A stretch of DNA of 64,000 nt, from positions 2,832,501-2,896,500 of the forward strand of contig FLTS01000001.1 of NCBI GenBank assembly GCA_900078405.1, in the 5' to 3' direction. Origin of the DNA: an uncultured Stenotrophomonas sp. Its GTDB lineage: Bacteria; Pseudomonadota; Gammaproteobacteria; Xanthomonadales; Xanthomonadaceae. Of this stretch, positions 54,461 through 62,703 are shown one piece after another (position 1 is the first letter of the stretch; every line of letters starts with the position of its first letter). The translations under genes and the position numbers were made by a program. Below the pieces are notes generated by a model, which was given only the letters and a program-made list of their open reading frames with translations, was not told where the DNA came from and searched no databases.

Positions 54461-54715
54461 ATGGGCGAGCCGATCAGAGTGCCGGTAGTCGCTTTTAGCG
54501 ATGAGGCAATCGCCGATGCACTGCGCAGCTGCGCGGGGGCGCAAATCAATCCGGTACCGAGCCAACAACCGGAAACGAACCCCCGTTCAGTCTGCGAAGC
54601 GTGTGGTACCAGCCTGCAGAAAACGAGGCCGGGGCGTCTTTCGCGAGCTCTCCGGCGAGCCGTCCGGCTGCTGTCGAAAGTGCTTCCTTCAGCGCGGGGG
54701 AGCTCTCGATGCTGA
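54461..54715 (+). CDS. Early phage hypothetical protein
   Basis: 84 residues (MGEPIRVPVVAFSDEAIADA ...) beginning one base after the cro stop. SVCEACGTSL has a CxxC pair. A further tiny ORF (MLTSDQWASLLQQRR..., 54709-54792), preceded by GGGGGAG, overlaps its end and may also be translated. Confidence 0.55.
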   Translation: MGEPIRVPVVAFSDEAIADALRSCAGAQINPVPSQQPETNPRSVCEACGTSLQKTRPGRLSRALRRAVRLLSKVLPSARGSSRC

Positions 54716-54793
54716 CCAGCGACCAGTGGGCTTCCCTTCTTCAGCAGCGCCGCGCCGCGGGCCGGCCGCTGCATCTTGCCGAGGTTCGCTGAG

Positions 54794-55024
54794 ATGCGTG
54801 GATCACACACTGCGCAGGCCCTCCGCTTTGCGCTCGCCGCTTTGCTGCTGGGTGTGGGCATCGGGCTGCTGATCTCCGGCGGCCTGGCGCGGATGGAAGA
54901 AGACAGCGACGACGGCGCCCGGGCCCGTGAGTACGTGGAACCGGCGAAGCACGGTGAAGCGGAGCGGGGCGGGTTGGTTGTTCATGCCTCGGCATGCTCC
55001 CCGCTGCGGGGGCTTTGCGCATGA
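54794..55024 (+). CDS. Small phage membrane protein
   Basis: 76 residues. LRFALAALLLGVGIGLLISG is a membrane span; an acidic tail follows. It overlaps the next gene by four bases. Confidence 0.55.
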   Translation: MRGSHTAQALRFALAALLLGVGIGLLISGGLARMEEDSDDGARAREYVEPAKHGEAERGGLVVHASACSPLRGLCA

Positions 55025-55605
55025 AGGGCGTCCGTCAGTTTCTGCCGCCCCGGCAGCAGGTGGTCTATGCGCACACGCGCCGGATGCTGGATGCGACGGC
55101 AAGCAACTACACGTCGTTCGCGATGAACGTGGCCGAGCGTTACCTGTCGATGGTGGCGCCGGACGTGCGGCAGGTGAAGCTGCGCACGGGCGAGGGCGTG
55201 GAGCTCATCAAGGCGATGGAGAACAACGCCCAGGTGCTGCGCCGCTACATGGATGGCACGGTGAAGACGCTGCCGGCGGACCTGGAAGATGCGTGGGTGA
55301 TGGCGTTGCCGGAGCCGTTCCGCGGTGAGTGCGAGCGCGACTTGGCACGCCGGCGCGGGATGCTGGCGGTGCAGATGCCGGCAGACGATGAAGCGGCGCA
55401 GGCGGTGGGCCTTGCCCGGCTTGCGCATGAGTTCGGCGAGCTGATGTCTGCGCTTGCGCCAGCCCTTGCGGACGGAAAGTTGGACGCGACAGACCTGCCG
55501 TATGCGCGGCGCATCCTCGATGAATCAGGCGATCTGATCAGCGCGGTGGTGGCCTTGCGCCGCCAGGTGCAGGCGCTGGTGCCCAACAGTGGAGTGATGG
55601 CATGA
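55021..55605 (+). CDS. Phage early protein of unknown function
   Basis: 194 residues (MKGVRQFLPPRQQVVYAHTR ...), all helical. Its place directly before the primase operon and after cro is where CII-like or replication-accessory genes sit, but no motif supports a specific call. It overlaps the next gene by four bases. Confidence 0.6.
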   Translation: MKGVRQFLPPRQQVVYAHTRRMLDATASNYTSFAMNVAERYLSMVAPDVRQVKLRTGEGVELIKAMENNAQVLRRYMDGTVKTLPADLEDAWVMALPEPFRGECERDLARRRGMLAVQMPADDEAAQAVGLARLAHEFGELMSALAPALADGKLDATDLPYARRILDESGDLISAVVALRRQVQALVPNSGVMA

Positions 55606-55985
55606 AGCGCAAGTTGACCCACGCCGTGAGGGCGCTGATACGCCGCCGCTGGAAGCCGGCGGACATGCCGGCGTGCCGGGCGCAGATGGCCGCCGCAGCT
55701 GCGGCACTGGACGATAACGCGCCGGGATTGCAAGGCGCGGATGCGCTGGCCTTGCGCGAGCAACTGCGTGTGGATGCTGGGCGCCGTATGCAGGCGGCAT
55801 TGCCGCTGGTGTGTGCCCCGGTCCCCTGTGCTGGCGTGGAGGCTGCGCGCGCGGCGGGTTCAGTAGGCATGGGTGGGTATGCGAGTCGTTCAGGTTCGCC
55901 AGTCGATGGGTCCTCCCTGGGCGCCCCTGTCGCGGGTAATTCGGACCCCGTTTCCTGTGTAGATAGCGGCCGGGGAAGTTACTGA
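55602..55985 (+). CDS. Phage hypothetical protein
   Basis: 127 residues (MKRKLTHAVRALIRRRWKPA ...). The basic N-terminus is followed by an Ala-rich helix and a Ser/Gly-rich tail. Its stop is two bases before the primase start. Confidence 0.5.
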   Translation: MKRKLTHAVRALIRRRWKPADMPACRAQMAAAAAALDDNAPGLQGADALALREQLRVDAGRRMQAALPLVCAPVPCAGVEAARAAGSVGMGGYASRSGSPVDGSSLGAPVAGNSDPVSCVDSGRGSY

Positions 55986-55987
55986 AC

Positions 55988-58408
55988 GTGGCGGTCAACT
56001 ACGACGACGCCCTGTCGCAGCTGCAATCCGCTGGTCTGCTGATCACCTCCCTCGAGCCCACCGGCAAGATGGTCCGCACGCGGACTGAGGGCGGCGGTCG
56101 AGAAAAGCGCGGCTGGTACGTGCTCCACACCCTGAACTGCGACAACGGCGACCAGCTGATCGTCGGCACCTACGGCGTGTGGCAGGGCAATGAGAACGGC
56201 GCGCAGAAGATCGAGCTGAAGAAGCGCGACCAGGCGTTCACCGCCGAGCAGCGCGAGGCGTTGAAGCGCCGGCTGGCAGAAGACCGGAAGCGCGCCGATG
56301 CCGAGCGTCGCCGGCTTGCCGAGCGTGCCGCGGCGATGGCCACGCGCATGTGGGGCAAGGCGAGCGAACAGGGAGAAGCCGACTACCTGCACAGCAAGGG
56401 CGTGCAGGGGTTTGGTGTCCGCTACGGCAAAACCGGCGCGGCCGTACTGCCGATGCTCGATACCCACGGCAATGTCCACGGCCTGCAGATTCTGCGCAGC
56501 GCAGCGCAGGCGAAGGCCGTGAACAAGCCGGCCAAGGAGTTCTTCCCGCCGGGCCTGGTGAAGAAGGGCCACTTCCACCTCATCGGCGGAACGCCGCAGT
56601 GGATCCTGCTGCTGGCCGAAGGCTATGCCACCGCCGCGAGCCTGCACATGGCCACCGGCTACCCGGTCGTGGTCGCATTCGATGCAGGCAACCTGCTTCC
56701 CGTGGCCACTGCGCTGGCCAAGCACTACCGTGGCATCAAGCTGCTGGTGTGCGCCGACGACGACACGCTGCAGAAATGCACCAGATGCAAAGAGCGGCTG
56801 GTGCTGTCAGATCACCCCGTCACCTGCCCAACTTGCGGCGAAGAGCACAAGGCGAAGAACGCCGGCCTGCTCGGGGCTGATGCGGCGGCGCTGGCCGCAC
56901 ACGGTGCCACGGTGCTGCCAGCGTTCGCCGATGAGCCTGGCCGCCGAACGCGGTTTATCGACGCTGGCACCAAGATCACCGACTTCAACGATCTGCATGC
57001 CGCCGAAGGCCTGCATATCGTCCGCGCCCAGATCGAGGCCCGTATCACGGAGCTTTCGTGGCGTTCACCTGCAGAAATTCCGCGCGCTTCAATCACCACC
57101 ACTGGGGGCGCGGGGAAAGCGAGCCTTCGCCCCATCGGATCGATCGAGGAACTGCACGAACGCTATGCGCTGGTGTACGCGCAGGGCGGCACCGTGTTCG
57201 ATCGGCAGGAGCACATGCTGCTTTCGCTGTCGGATATGCGCGACCTGTGCCTGCGCCGCGAGCTGCATCGCGCGTGGATGGAGAGCCCGGGGCGGCAGAC
57301 CGTGCGCGTCCATGAAGTGGATTTCGATCCTTCATGCACAAAGCCTGGCGTCACCTGCAACCTCTTTGGCGGCTGGCCGACTGAGCCGAAGCAGGGTACC
57401 TGCGACAAGCTGCTGCAGCTGCTGTGGCACATGTGCGGCAACGAAACGAATCAGCGCGCACTGTACGAGTGGGTGCTGTGCTGGCTGGCGTACCCGCTGC
57501 AGTACCCGGGCGCCAAGATGAAGTCGACGATCGTCATCCACGGGCCGCAGGGCACCGGCAAGAACATGTTCTTCGACGAGTACATGAAGCTCTACGGCGA
57601 ATACGGCCGGGTGCTTGATCAGAGCGCGCTGGAAGACAAGTTCAACGACTGGGCCAGTCGCAAACTGTTCCTGCTTGCCGACGAAGTGGTGGCGCGCACC
57701 GAGGTCTATCACCTCAAGAACAAGCTCAAGGCGCTGATCACCGGCGACCGGATCCGCATCAACCCCAAGAACATCCAGGCCTACGAAGAGGACAACCACG
57801 CCAACATGGTGTTCCTCAGCAACGAAGCCATGCCGGTCGTGCTGGAAGAGGATGACCGGCGCCATGCAGTCATCTGGACACCCGTCAAGCTCCCCGCCAG
57901 CTTCTACGGCGAAGTGATGGCGGAGATAGCAGCCGGCGGCACAGCGGCCCTGCATCACCACCTGCTCAGCCTCGACCTGGGCGACTTCACAAACGGCAGC
58001 CACCCGCCGATGACCGATGCCAAGCGCGAGCTCATCGGGCTCAGCGTGGACAGCCCTGAGCGCTTCTTCGACCAGCTGCTCGGCAATGACATCCCCGGTC
58101 TCGCGCCCCGGCCTGCGCTGAGCAAGGAGTGGTACGAGGCCTACAAGTCATGGTGCTCCAAAGAAGGCATCAAGAATCCCGCGCCGGCGCACAAGTTCAT
58201 CAATGCGCTGGTCCGAAAGCGCGAGGTCGTACATCCGGACCGCGCTCGCAAGCGGTACGTGGTCCTGGACAGGACTGAGGGGCCGCATGGCTTCCTCATG
58301 ATCGGTGATTGCACGCCCAAGGACGGCAAGACGGAAGCGACATTCCTCGGCGAGCAGGTCGTCCTGTTCCGCTCCCAGCTCAACGACTACCGGGGGGCGC
58401 GCGCATGA
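55988..58408 (+). CDS. Phage primase-helicase
   Basis: 806 residues from a GTG. The N-terminal half has a Toprim-like primase region (LLLAEGYATAASLHMATGYP, VVVAFDAGNLLPVATALAKH, LLVCADDD) interrupted by a zinc ribbon (CTRCKERLV ... CPTCGEEHK). The C-terminal half is a superfamily 3-like (DUF5906) helicase: GPQGTGKNMFFDEY is the P-loop and KLFLLADEVVARTE a Walker B-like segment. It would start phage DNA replication. It overlaps the next ORF by four bases. Confidence 0.88.
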   Translation: MAVNYDDALSQLQSAGLLITSLEPTGKMVRTRTEGGGREKRGWYVLHTLNCDNGDQLIVGTYGVWQGNENGAQKIELKKRDQAFTAEQREALKRRLAEDRKRADAERRRLAERAAAMATRMWGKASEQGEADYLHSKGVQGFGVRYGKTGAAVLPMLDTHGNVHGLQILRSAAQAKAVNKPAKEFFPPGLVKKGHFHLIGGTPQWILLLAEGYATAASLHMATGYPVVVAFDAGNLLPVATALAKHYRGIKLLVCADDDTLQKCTRCKERLVLSDHPVTCPTCGEEHKAKNAGLLGADAAALAAHGATVLPAFADEPGRRTRFIDAGTKITDFNDLHAAEGLHIVRAQIEARITELSWRSPAEIPRASITTTGGAGKASLRPIGSIEELHERYALVYAQGGTVFDRQEHMLLSLSDMRDLCLRRELHRAWMESPGRQTVRVHEVDFDPSCTKPGVTCNLFGGWPTEPKQGTCDKLLQLLWHMCGNETNQRALYEWVLCWLAYPLQYPGAKMKSTIVIHGPQGTGKNMFFDEYMKLYGEYGRVLDQSALEDKFNDWASRKLFLLADEVVARTEVYHLKNKLKALITGDRIRINPKNIQAYEEDNHANMVFLSNEAMPVVLEEDDRRHAVIWTPVKLPASFYGEVMAEIAAGGTAALHHHLLSLDLGDFTNGSHPPMTDAKRELIGLSVDSPERFFDQLLGNDIPGLAPRPALSKEWYEAYKSWCSKEGIKNPAPAHKFINALVRKREVVHPDRARKRYVVLDRTEGPHGFLMIGDCTPKDGKTEATFLGEQVVLFRSQLNDYRGARA

Positions 58409-58746
58409 CTGCCAATGTGCGGGACGTGCGGGACGGTGTGCGGGCACATGTGCGGGCTGAAACGCTTGTGGCAGTAGGCGTGTGCGGGACGTGCGGGCAC
58501 TCCCCCTCATGCGGGCGCGCGCGTGATGCGGGAAACGTGCGCCCGGCCATAAGTGGCAATTCCCCGTCTCGCACGTATGCGTGCCCGCACGTCCCGCACG
58601 TCCCGCACATCGCTACTGCCGCAAGGCTTTCGGGCGATTCGCAGCCCGCACATGTGCCCGCACACACCGCACGCCTGTTCGCGCGCGCGTTTTTACCTGC
58701 CTACGGCATGTCGAAAGAAATGAAGAGGGAGGGCTTGGCAGCATGA
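58405..58746 (+). CDS. Hypothetical ORF across a large inverted repeat
   Basis: 113 residues. Low-complexity sequence from the repeated unit GTGCGGGAC and its complement gives VRDVRDGVRAHVR in the first half and CPHVPHVPHIATA in the second. Four-base overlaps with both neighbours support translation, but its sequence is dictated by the DNA repeat. GGCGTGTGCGGGAC and related units may matter more than the protein. Confidence 0.45.
   Translation: MTANVRDVRDGVRAHVRAETLVAVGVCGTCGHSPSCGRARDAGNVRPAISGNSPSRTYACPHVPHVPHIATAARLSGDSQPAHVPAHTARLFARAFLPAYGMSKEMKREGLAA
58435..58665. repeat. Large imperfect inverted repeat between primase and TerS genes
   Basis: Outer perfect arms of 24 bp (58436-58459 and 58642-58665) and inner perfect arms of 19 bp (58482-58500 and 58581-58599) are separated by less exact pairing. 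The centre (58501-58580) is unique. It could fold into one long hairpin. Confidence 0.85.
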
Positions 58747-59345
58747 GTGCTGTGACCCTGGTAACTGGAAAGGAACTGGCAGCACACATCGGCTGCCGCC
58801 CGTCCTACGTCGTGCAGCTAAAGCGCGAGGGGCGCGTCGTCCCGGCTGAGGGCGGCAAGGGCTATCTCCTGGAGCCCTCTCTCGCGCTCTACCGCGACAC
58901 GCGCAGCCCCGCCCATGTCGCGGTGGCACAGCGCCATGCCGCGGGCCGTGGCGGCGCGCTGGCGGCGCCGAGTGCTCAGGATGACTATGGGGCTGATCTC
59001 GACGCCGGCGAGGACACGGACGGCGGCAACCAGGGCTCGCAGGCCCGCCGCGCGCGCGCCCTGGCTGATAAAGCCGAAGTGGATGCCAAGGCCGCCCAGC
59101 GTGATCTGGATATCAGCCTTGGCCTGCTGCTGGAACGCCGCGACGTGGAAGCCATCCTCGGGCAGGCTGCCGGCGCCCTGCGGGCCGAGCTCGAGCGCAT
59201 GGCCGATACGCTGGCACCGCAGCTGGCCGCCACCGTCGACGAGGCGCGCTGTCGCGAACTGGTGTGGAACGAGGTCAGCCACAGCCTCGAGGAGCTGAGC
59301 CGCGCCTTCCGTGAAGTCGCCCGTCCGGGCGAGGGTGGCGCATGA
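58743..59345 (+). CDS. Terminase small subunit (Nu1-like)
   Basis: 200 residues. An N-terminal winged helix (VTGKELAAHIGCRPSYVVQL) and a long C-terminal helix (RRDVEAILGQAAGALRAELE, VWNEVSHSLEELSRAF) fit DNA-packaging protein Nu1 of lambda-type phages. It would recognise the packaging site, possibly in the repeat just upstream. It overlaps TerL by four bases. Confidence 0.75.
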   Translation: MSAVTLVTGKELAAHIGCRPSYVVQLKREGRVVPAEGGKGYLLEPSLALYRDTRSPAHVAVAQRHAAGRGGALAAPSAQDDYGADLDAGEDTDGGNQGSQARRARALADKAEVDAKAAQRDLDISLGLLLERRDVEAILGQAAGALRAELERMADTLAPQLAATVDEARCRELVWNEVSHSLEELSRAFREVARPGEGGA

Positions 59346-61267
59346 GCTACGTCGGCCTGGCCTGCCCGGCGGAATCCATCGGCAACGTGCTCGCGCGCGC
59401 CCTGCAACCGCGCCGGCCCATGAGCGTGTCGCAGTGGTGCGATGAGCACATGCGCCTGTCGTCAAAGGGCAGCAGCAAGGCCGGCAAGTGGCACACCGCC
59501 AACAACCCGCCGCTGCGCGAGCCGATGGACTGCATGTCCGCGCGCAGCCCGGTCAAGAGCATGGTCTGCCAGTTCCCCATCCAATTCGGCAAAAGTCAGC
59601 TGGCAACCAACGCCCTTGCGTACTGGATGGACTACGCGCCCGCGCCCATCATGTACGCGCTGCCGGGTGAGGTCAGCCAGAACAAGTGGATCGCCCAGAA
59701 GCTCAACCCCATGATCGAAGTGGTGCCGGCAGTACGCAAAGCGCTCAGCAGCACCGCCAGCCGCGACAGTGCCAACCAGCGCACCTTCAAGGATTTCGCC
59801 GGCGGCCAGCTCTATGTCGAGCACGCCGGCAGCCCGCAGCGGCTGAAGTCCACCACCGCGCGCTACGTCATCGCCGATGAGCTGGACGAGTTCGCCCAGG
59901 CACTGAGCACCGGCGACGACCCGGTCAAGATGCTCGATGGCCGCACCAGCGCCTTCCCCAGCACATACAAGCGGCTGTATATCAGCACGCCCACCATCGC
60001 CGGCCTCAGCCGCATCAATCTGCTGTACGAAAAGAGCGACCGCCGCCGCTACCACGTCCCGTGCCCGCACTGCGGCCACTACCAGCCCCTGCAGTGGAGC
60101 GGCCTTGTCTGGTCGTCCGATGGAAAGGAGGCGTGGTACGCCTGCTGCGAGTGTGGCGCATCCATCGATGAGCACCACAAAACCGACATGATTGCCGCCG
60201 GCCGATGGGTGCCGGAAAACCCGGATTCACCCATTCGCGGCTACACCATCAACTGCCTCTACTACCAGTTCGGCCTCGGCCCGCGCTGGGCAGAGCTGGC
60301 GGCGGAATGGCGCGAGGTGCAGAACGACCCGGCCGCTCTCAAGACCTTCATCAACGACCGGCTCGCCGAGACCTGGGAGGACCCGGCTATGCGGTCGGTC
60401 AAGCACTCCCTCGTCGCCGATCGTGCGGAGCCATACAAACTGCGCACCGCGCCGGCCGGCGTGCTTGCCATCACTGTTGGTGTCGATACCCAGGACAACC
60501 GCCTCGCCGTGCACATCATCGGCTGGGGCCGTGGCATGGCCGCGTGGACGCTGGACTACATCGAGCTGCCCGGCGACCCGGCCGAGGAAGCCGTGTGGCT
60601 CTCCCTCACCGATCTGCTCAACCGCCCCATCGAGCGTGTGGACGGCGTGCTGCTGAGGCCCATGGCTACCGCCATCGACGCTGGCGGCCATCGCACCGAG
60701 GCCGTCAAGCACTACGTCCGCAGCCGCCTCATTACCCGGCCCATGTGCATCTTCGGCGCCGTGCCAAACAACGCCCCCATCCTGAGCAAGGGCAAGCTGG
60801 CCGATGTCACTTGGAACGGCAAGACCGACAAGCGCGGCATCACCATCTACCACGTCGGCACCGTCGCTGCGAAGCACTATCTCTACAGCCGCCTCGGGGC
60901 CGATGCCGAAAAGCAAGTGGACGCACGGCTGGTGCATTTCTCTGATGAGCTGCCACCCGAGTTCTTCCCCGGCCTCGTCTCGGAGATCTACAACCCGGTC
61001 AAGAACCGGTTTGAAAAAAAGGTAGTGCGCAACGAGCCGTTGGATACATGGGTATACGCCTACGCCGCCGCCCACCATCCAGAGCTGCGCCTGCACCGGT
61101 ACACCAAGGCCGATTGGGATCGGCTGGAACAACGGCTGTCCGCCTCTGCACCTGAGGCCGTGGATTCCCGTGAAACACAACCCGCCCGCCCGGCCGCGCC
61201 GGTGGCGAGCGATTCCCGTGGAACAAAACCCCAGCGCCGGCGTGGCACCTGGGCGGATGGATACTGA
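59342..61267 (+). CDS. Phage terminase large subunit (gpA family)
   Basis: 641 residues. GpA-type motifs: SVSQWCDEHMRLSSKGSSKA, VCQFPIQFGKSQLATNALAY (Walker A-like), YVIADELDEFAQAL (Walker B), a zinc-like PCPHCGHYQPLQW and YACCECGASID, and nuclease-domain segments (ITVGVDTQDNRLAVHIIGWG). It cuts and pumps DNA into the prohead. Length matches lambda gpA. Confidence 0.93.
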   Translation: MSYVGLACPAESIGNVLARALQPRRPMSVSQWCDEHMRLSSKGSSKAGKWHTANNPPLREPMDCMSARSPVKSMVCQFPIQFGKSQLATNALAYWMDYAPAPIMYALPGEVSQNKWIAQKLNPMIEVVPAVRKALSSTASRDSANQRTFKDFAGGQLYVEHAGSPQRLKSTTARYVIADELDEFAQALSTGDDPVKMLDGRTSAFPSTYKRLYISTPTIAGLSRINLLYEKSDRRRYHVPCPHCGHYQPLQWSGLVWSSDGKEAWYACCECGASIDEHHKTDMIAAGRWVPENPDSPIRGYTINCLYYQFGLGPRWAELAAEWREVQNDPAALKTFINDRLAETWEDPAMRSVKHSLVADRAEPYKLRTAPAGVLAITVGVDTQDNRLAVHIIGWGRGMAAWTLDYIELPGDPAEEAVWLSLTDLLNRPIERVDGVLLRPMATAIDAGGHRTEAVKHYVRSRLITRPMCIFGAVPNNAPILSKGKLADVTWNGKTDKRGITIYHVGTVAAKHYLYSRLGADAEKQVDARLVHFSDELPPEFFPGLVSEIYNPVKNRFEKKVVRNEPLDTWVYAYAAAHHPELRLHRYTKADWDRLEQRLSASAPEAVDSRETQPARPAAPVASDSRGTKPQRRRGTWADGY

Positions 61268-61274
61268 GGACACC

Positions 61275-61589
61275 ATGGCAGACGACATCAAGGCCGATGA
61301 GCTGATCGACCCGCTGCGTGACAGCTACGCAAAGTTCATCCGCGAAATGGAGCCAGGCATCCCTGCGCACTCGGCACTGCAGCTGGCAGACACGCTGCTC
61401 ACCGTGCAGATGGATGTCCTCGCCGGCAAGCGCGTGAGCTACAAAGCCAAGCCCGCCATCGACGGCGAAGCCATCGCCGAAAGCTGGCGCCAGGGCCTGC
61501 CGGTGGAGGAAGTGATGAAGTTGCATTCCTGCAGCCGCTCGGCCGCATACAAACACCACCCCAGCAAGCTGCTGAGGAAGCGGGCCTAA
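61275..61589 (+). CDS. Phage protein whose stop codon lies in an attC site
   Basis: 104 residues (MADDIKADELIDPLRDSYAK ...). A C-terminal helix-turn-helix-like segment (GLPVEEVMKLHSCSRSAAYK) ends ...LLRKRA with the stop TAA inside the attC inverse core GCCTAAC. It starts seven bases after terL, with GAGGACACC as ribosome site. It may be a native phage gene trimmed by cassette insertion or the first cassette of array 2. Confidence 0.6.
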   Translation: MADDIKADELIDPLRDSYAKFIREMEPGIPAHSALQLADTLLTVQMDVLAGKRVSYKAKPAIDGEAIAESWRQGLPVEEVMKLHSCSRSAAYKHHPSKLLRKRA

Positions 61590-61643
61590 CACCTGAATTA
61601 AGCCGCGCCGCGAAGCGGCGTCGGCTTGAATGAATTGTTGGGC
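61584..61643. repeat. attC site 1 of array 2
   Basis: GCCTAAC ... GTTGGGC, stem TTAAGCCGCGCCGC / GCGGCGTCGGCTTGA, 60 bases. Confidence 0.83.
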
Positions 61644-61664
61644 CTCAACGCCCGGAGAACAGAC

Positions 61665-61919
61665 ATGCAAGCAACGGAACAACAAGTGCAGGTAGCGGCG
61701 AAACTGTACGAAATGCGAGACAGGGCGCGACGCCTGCTTGGCGAGAAATACAAGCCGCACATGGCAGAGCTTGGCAGGATTTTGAAGGACACCGCACGGC
61801 AGGCCGGGAAATCTGAAATTGCCGTTGCGATGGAAGTGGTCAAGAAGCGCAACCTCATTGGCATGGACCTGATGATGGTGATGGCCGCAGCGGTTGAGCT
61901 TACTGAACCGTCACCATGA
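61665..61919 (+). CDS. Array 2 cassette ORF: hypothetical helical protein
   Basis: 84 residues (MQATEQQVQVAAKLYEMRDR, then ARRLLGEKYKPHMAELGRIL) after CCCGGAGAAC. Helical and charged; no family recognised. Its stop precedes the next attC inverse core by one base. Confidence 0.65.
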   Translation: MQATEQQVQVAAKLYEMRDRARRLLGEKYKPHMAELGRILKDTARQAGKSEIAVAMEVVKKRNLIGMDLMMVMAAAVELTEPSP

Positions 61920-61920
61920 G

Positions 61921-61980
61921 GCCCAACACCTGAGTTAAGCCGCGCCGCGAAGCGGCGTCGGCTTGAATGAATTGTTATGT
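61921..61980. repeat. attC site 2 of array 2
   Basis: GCCCAAC ... GTTATGT, almost the same hairpin as site 1 (TTAAGCCGCGCCGC / GCGGCGTCGGCTTGA). Confidence 0.83.
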
Positions 61981-61999
61981 CTCTGCGAGGGATCTGACG

Positions 62000-62233
62000 A
62001 TGTGGATTTGGTACATGGCTGGGGTTCTGACGTGGCCTGCGTTTTTTGCGAGCGCGTACATCTGGCGAGCAGCGAAGTGGTCATGGCTGGATTCCCGCGA
62101 TGTTTACCGGCATGCAGGGTTGAAGCCGGGCTACAGCATGTGGAACTGGCTATGGATTTTGCCGAAGCTGGCATGGCGAACCTTCTGGGAAACGCTGTGG
62201 CACGACTTGAACGGCATGCGAAGGTCTGGATGA
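62000..62233 (+). CDS. Array 2 cassette ORF: small membrane protein
   Basis: 77 residues (MWIWYMAGVLTWPAFFASAY ...), Trp-rich with one or two membrane segments. A ribosome site GCGAGGGATC precedes it. Its stop is two bases before the next attC site. Confidence 0.65.
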   Translation: MWIWYMAGVLTWPAFFASAYIWRAAKWSWLDSRDVYRHAGLKPGYSMWNWLWILPKLAWRTFWETLWHDLNGMRRSG

Positions 62234-62234
62234 G

Positions 62235-62294
62235 ACATAACACCGAAGCTAAGCCGACCCGCGAAGCGGGGTCGGCTTGAGCGCCTGGTTAGGC
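62235..62294. repeat. attC site 3 of array 2
   Basis: ACATAAC ... GTTAGGC; the rest of the site is the same as site 5 of array 1 (GCTAAGCCGACCCGC / GCGGGGTCGGCTTGAG). Confidence 0.83.
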
Positions 62295-62570
62295 GGCAAC
62301 CCACCCGGAGAGCGAAATGGAAATTGTGTTTGACCAAAAGGGCACATTCAGGGCGCTGGAAGCCGCAAGGCAATGGTGTCGAGACAATGGGATCTCATAC
62401 GGCAGTTCGTGCGCCATGAGCCCCACTGGCCTTTTGCGCGGCGACTACTACATTGCGAAGTGGCGCAACTTGACACTGAAAGAACGCAAAGAACTTGACG
62501 GCACGATGAGCGGCGACATGCGCGAAGGGCCGGTAACGATCCGACTACGCGAACTGCAACCTAACACCCG
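62238..62570 (+). repeat. Duplicated cassette unit, copy 2
   Basis: 333 bases matching 46166-46498 in reverse orientation, including the attC before the ORF. Confidence 0.85.
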
Positions 62571-62574
62571 TTAG
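62317..62574 (+). CDS. Cassette ORF present in both arrays (copy 2)
   Basis: 85 residues, identical to copy 1 except that the final Ile is lost because the attC after it is collapsed: the stop TAG is the start of a GTTAGAC core. Unknown function. Confidence 0.75.
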   Translation: MEIVFDQKGTFRALEAARQWCRDNGISYGSSCAMSPTGLLRGDYYIAKWRNLTLKERKELDGTMSGDMREGPVTIRLRELQPNTR

Positions 62575-62578
62575 ACCG
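62559..62578. repeat. Collapsed attC after the duplicated cassette
   Basis: The inverse core (CCTAAC) is followed after only four bases by GTTAGAC; the ~45-base hairpin present in array 1 is missing. Further on, CGCCTAACACCC at 62,590 looks like another remnant. Confidence 0.7.
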
Positions 62579-62651
62579 CCGATATGCCGCCTAACACCCA
62601 ACGAAGCTGCAAACACCCCCAATCGCTGCCTCGGCATAGCCACTGAAAAAT

Positions 62652-62679
62652 AGTCCACGGTTTTCCACGACCGTGGACT
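62652..62679. terminator. Hairpin before the head-protein genes
   Basis: AGTCCACGG and CCGTGGACT are perfect 9-bp arms around a 10-base loop. It may end transcription of the cassettes or regulate the downstream genes; there is no T tract. Confidence 0.4.
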
Positions 62680-62703
62680 GGTGCGTACATAGAGTGCGTA
62701 CCC

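Larger units (their letters stand above)
61584..62600 (+). other. Integron cassette array 2 (CALIN) inside the head-gene operon
   Basis: Three complete attC sites and one collapsed site alternate with three rightward ORFs. The array sits between terL plus one gene and the small head protein plus portal, where lambda-like phages normally have no such sequences. No integrase gene is present. Site sequences are of the same type as in array 1. Confidence 0.83.

Noticed and set aside
58405..58665. CRISPR-like array of short GTGCGGGAC repeats
   Set aside because: The units are not evenly spaced and form a mirrored inverted repeat, not direct repeats with unique spacers; no cas genes.
61626..61664. 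N-terminal extensions starting inside attC sites (MNELL-type) for several cassette ORFs
   Set aside because: They begin at TTG within the hairpin. ATG starts with GGAG-type ribosome sites lie just downstream. The frame is shared in about half of the cassettes only.
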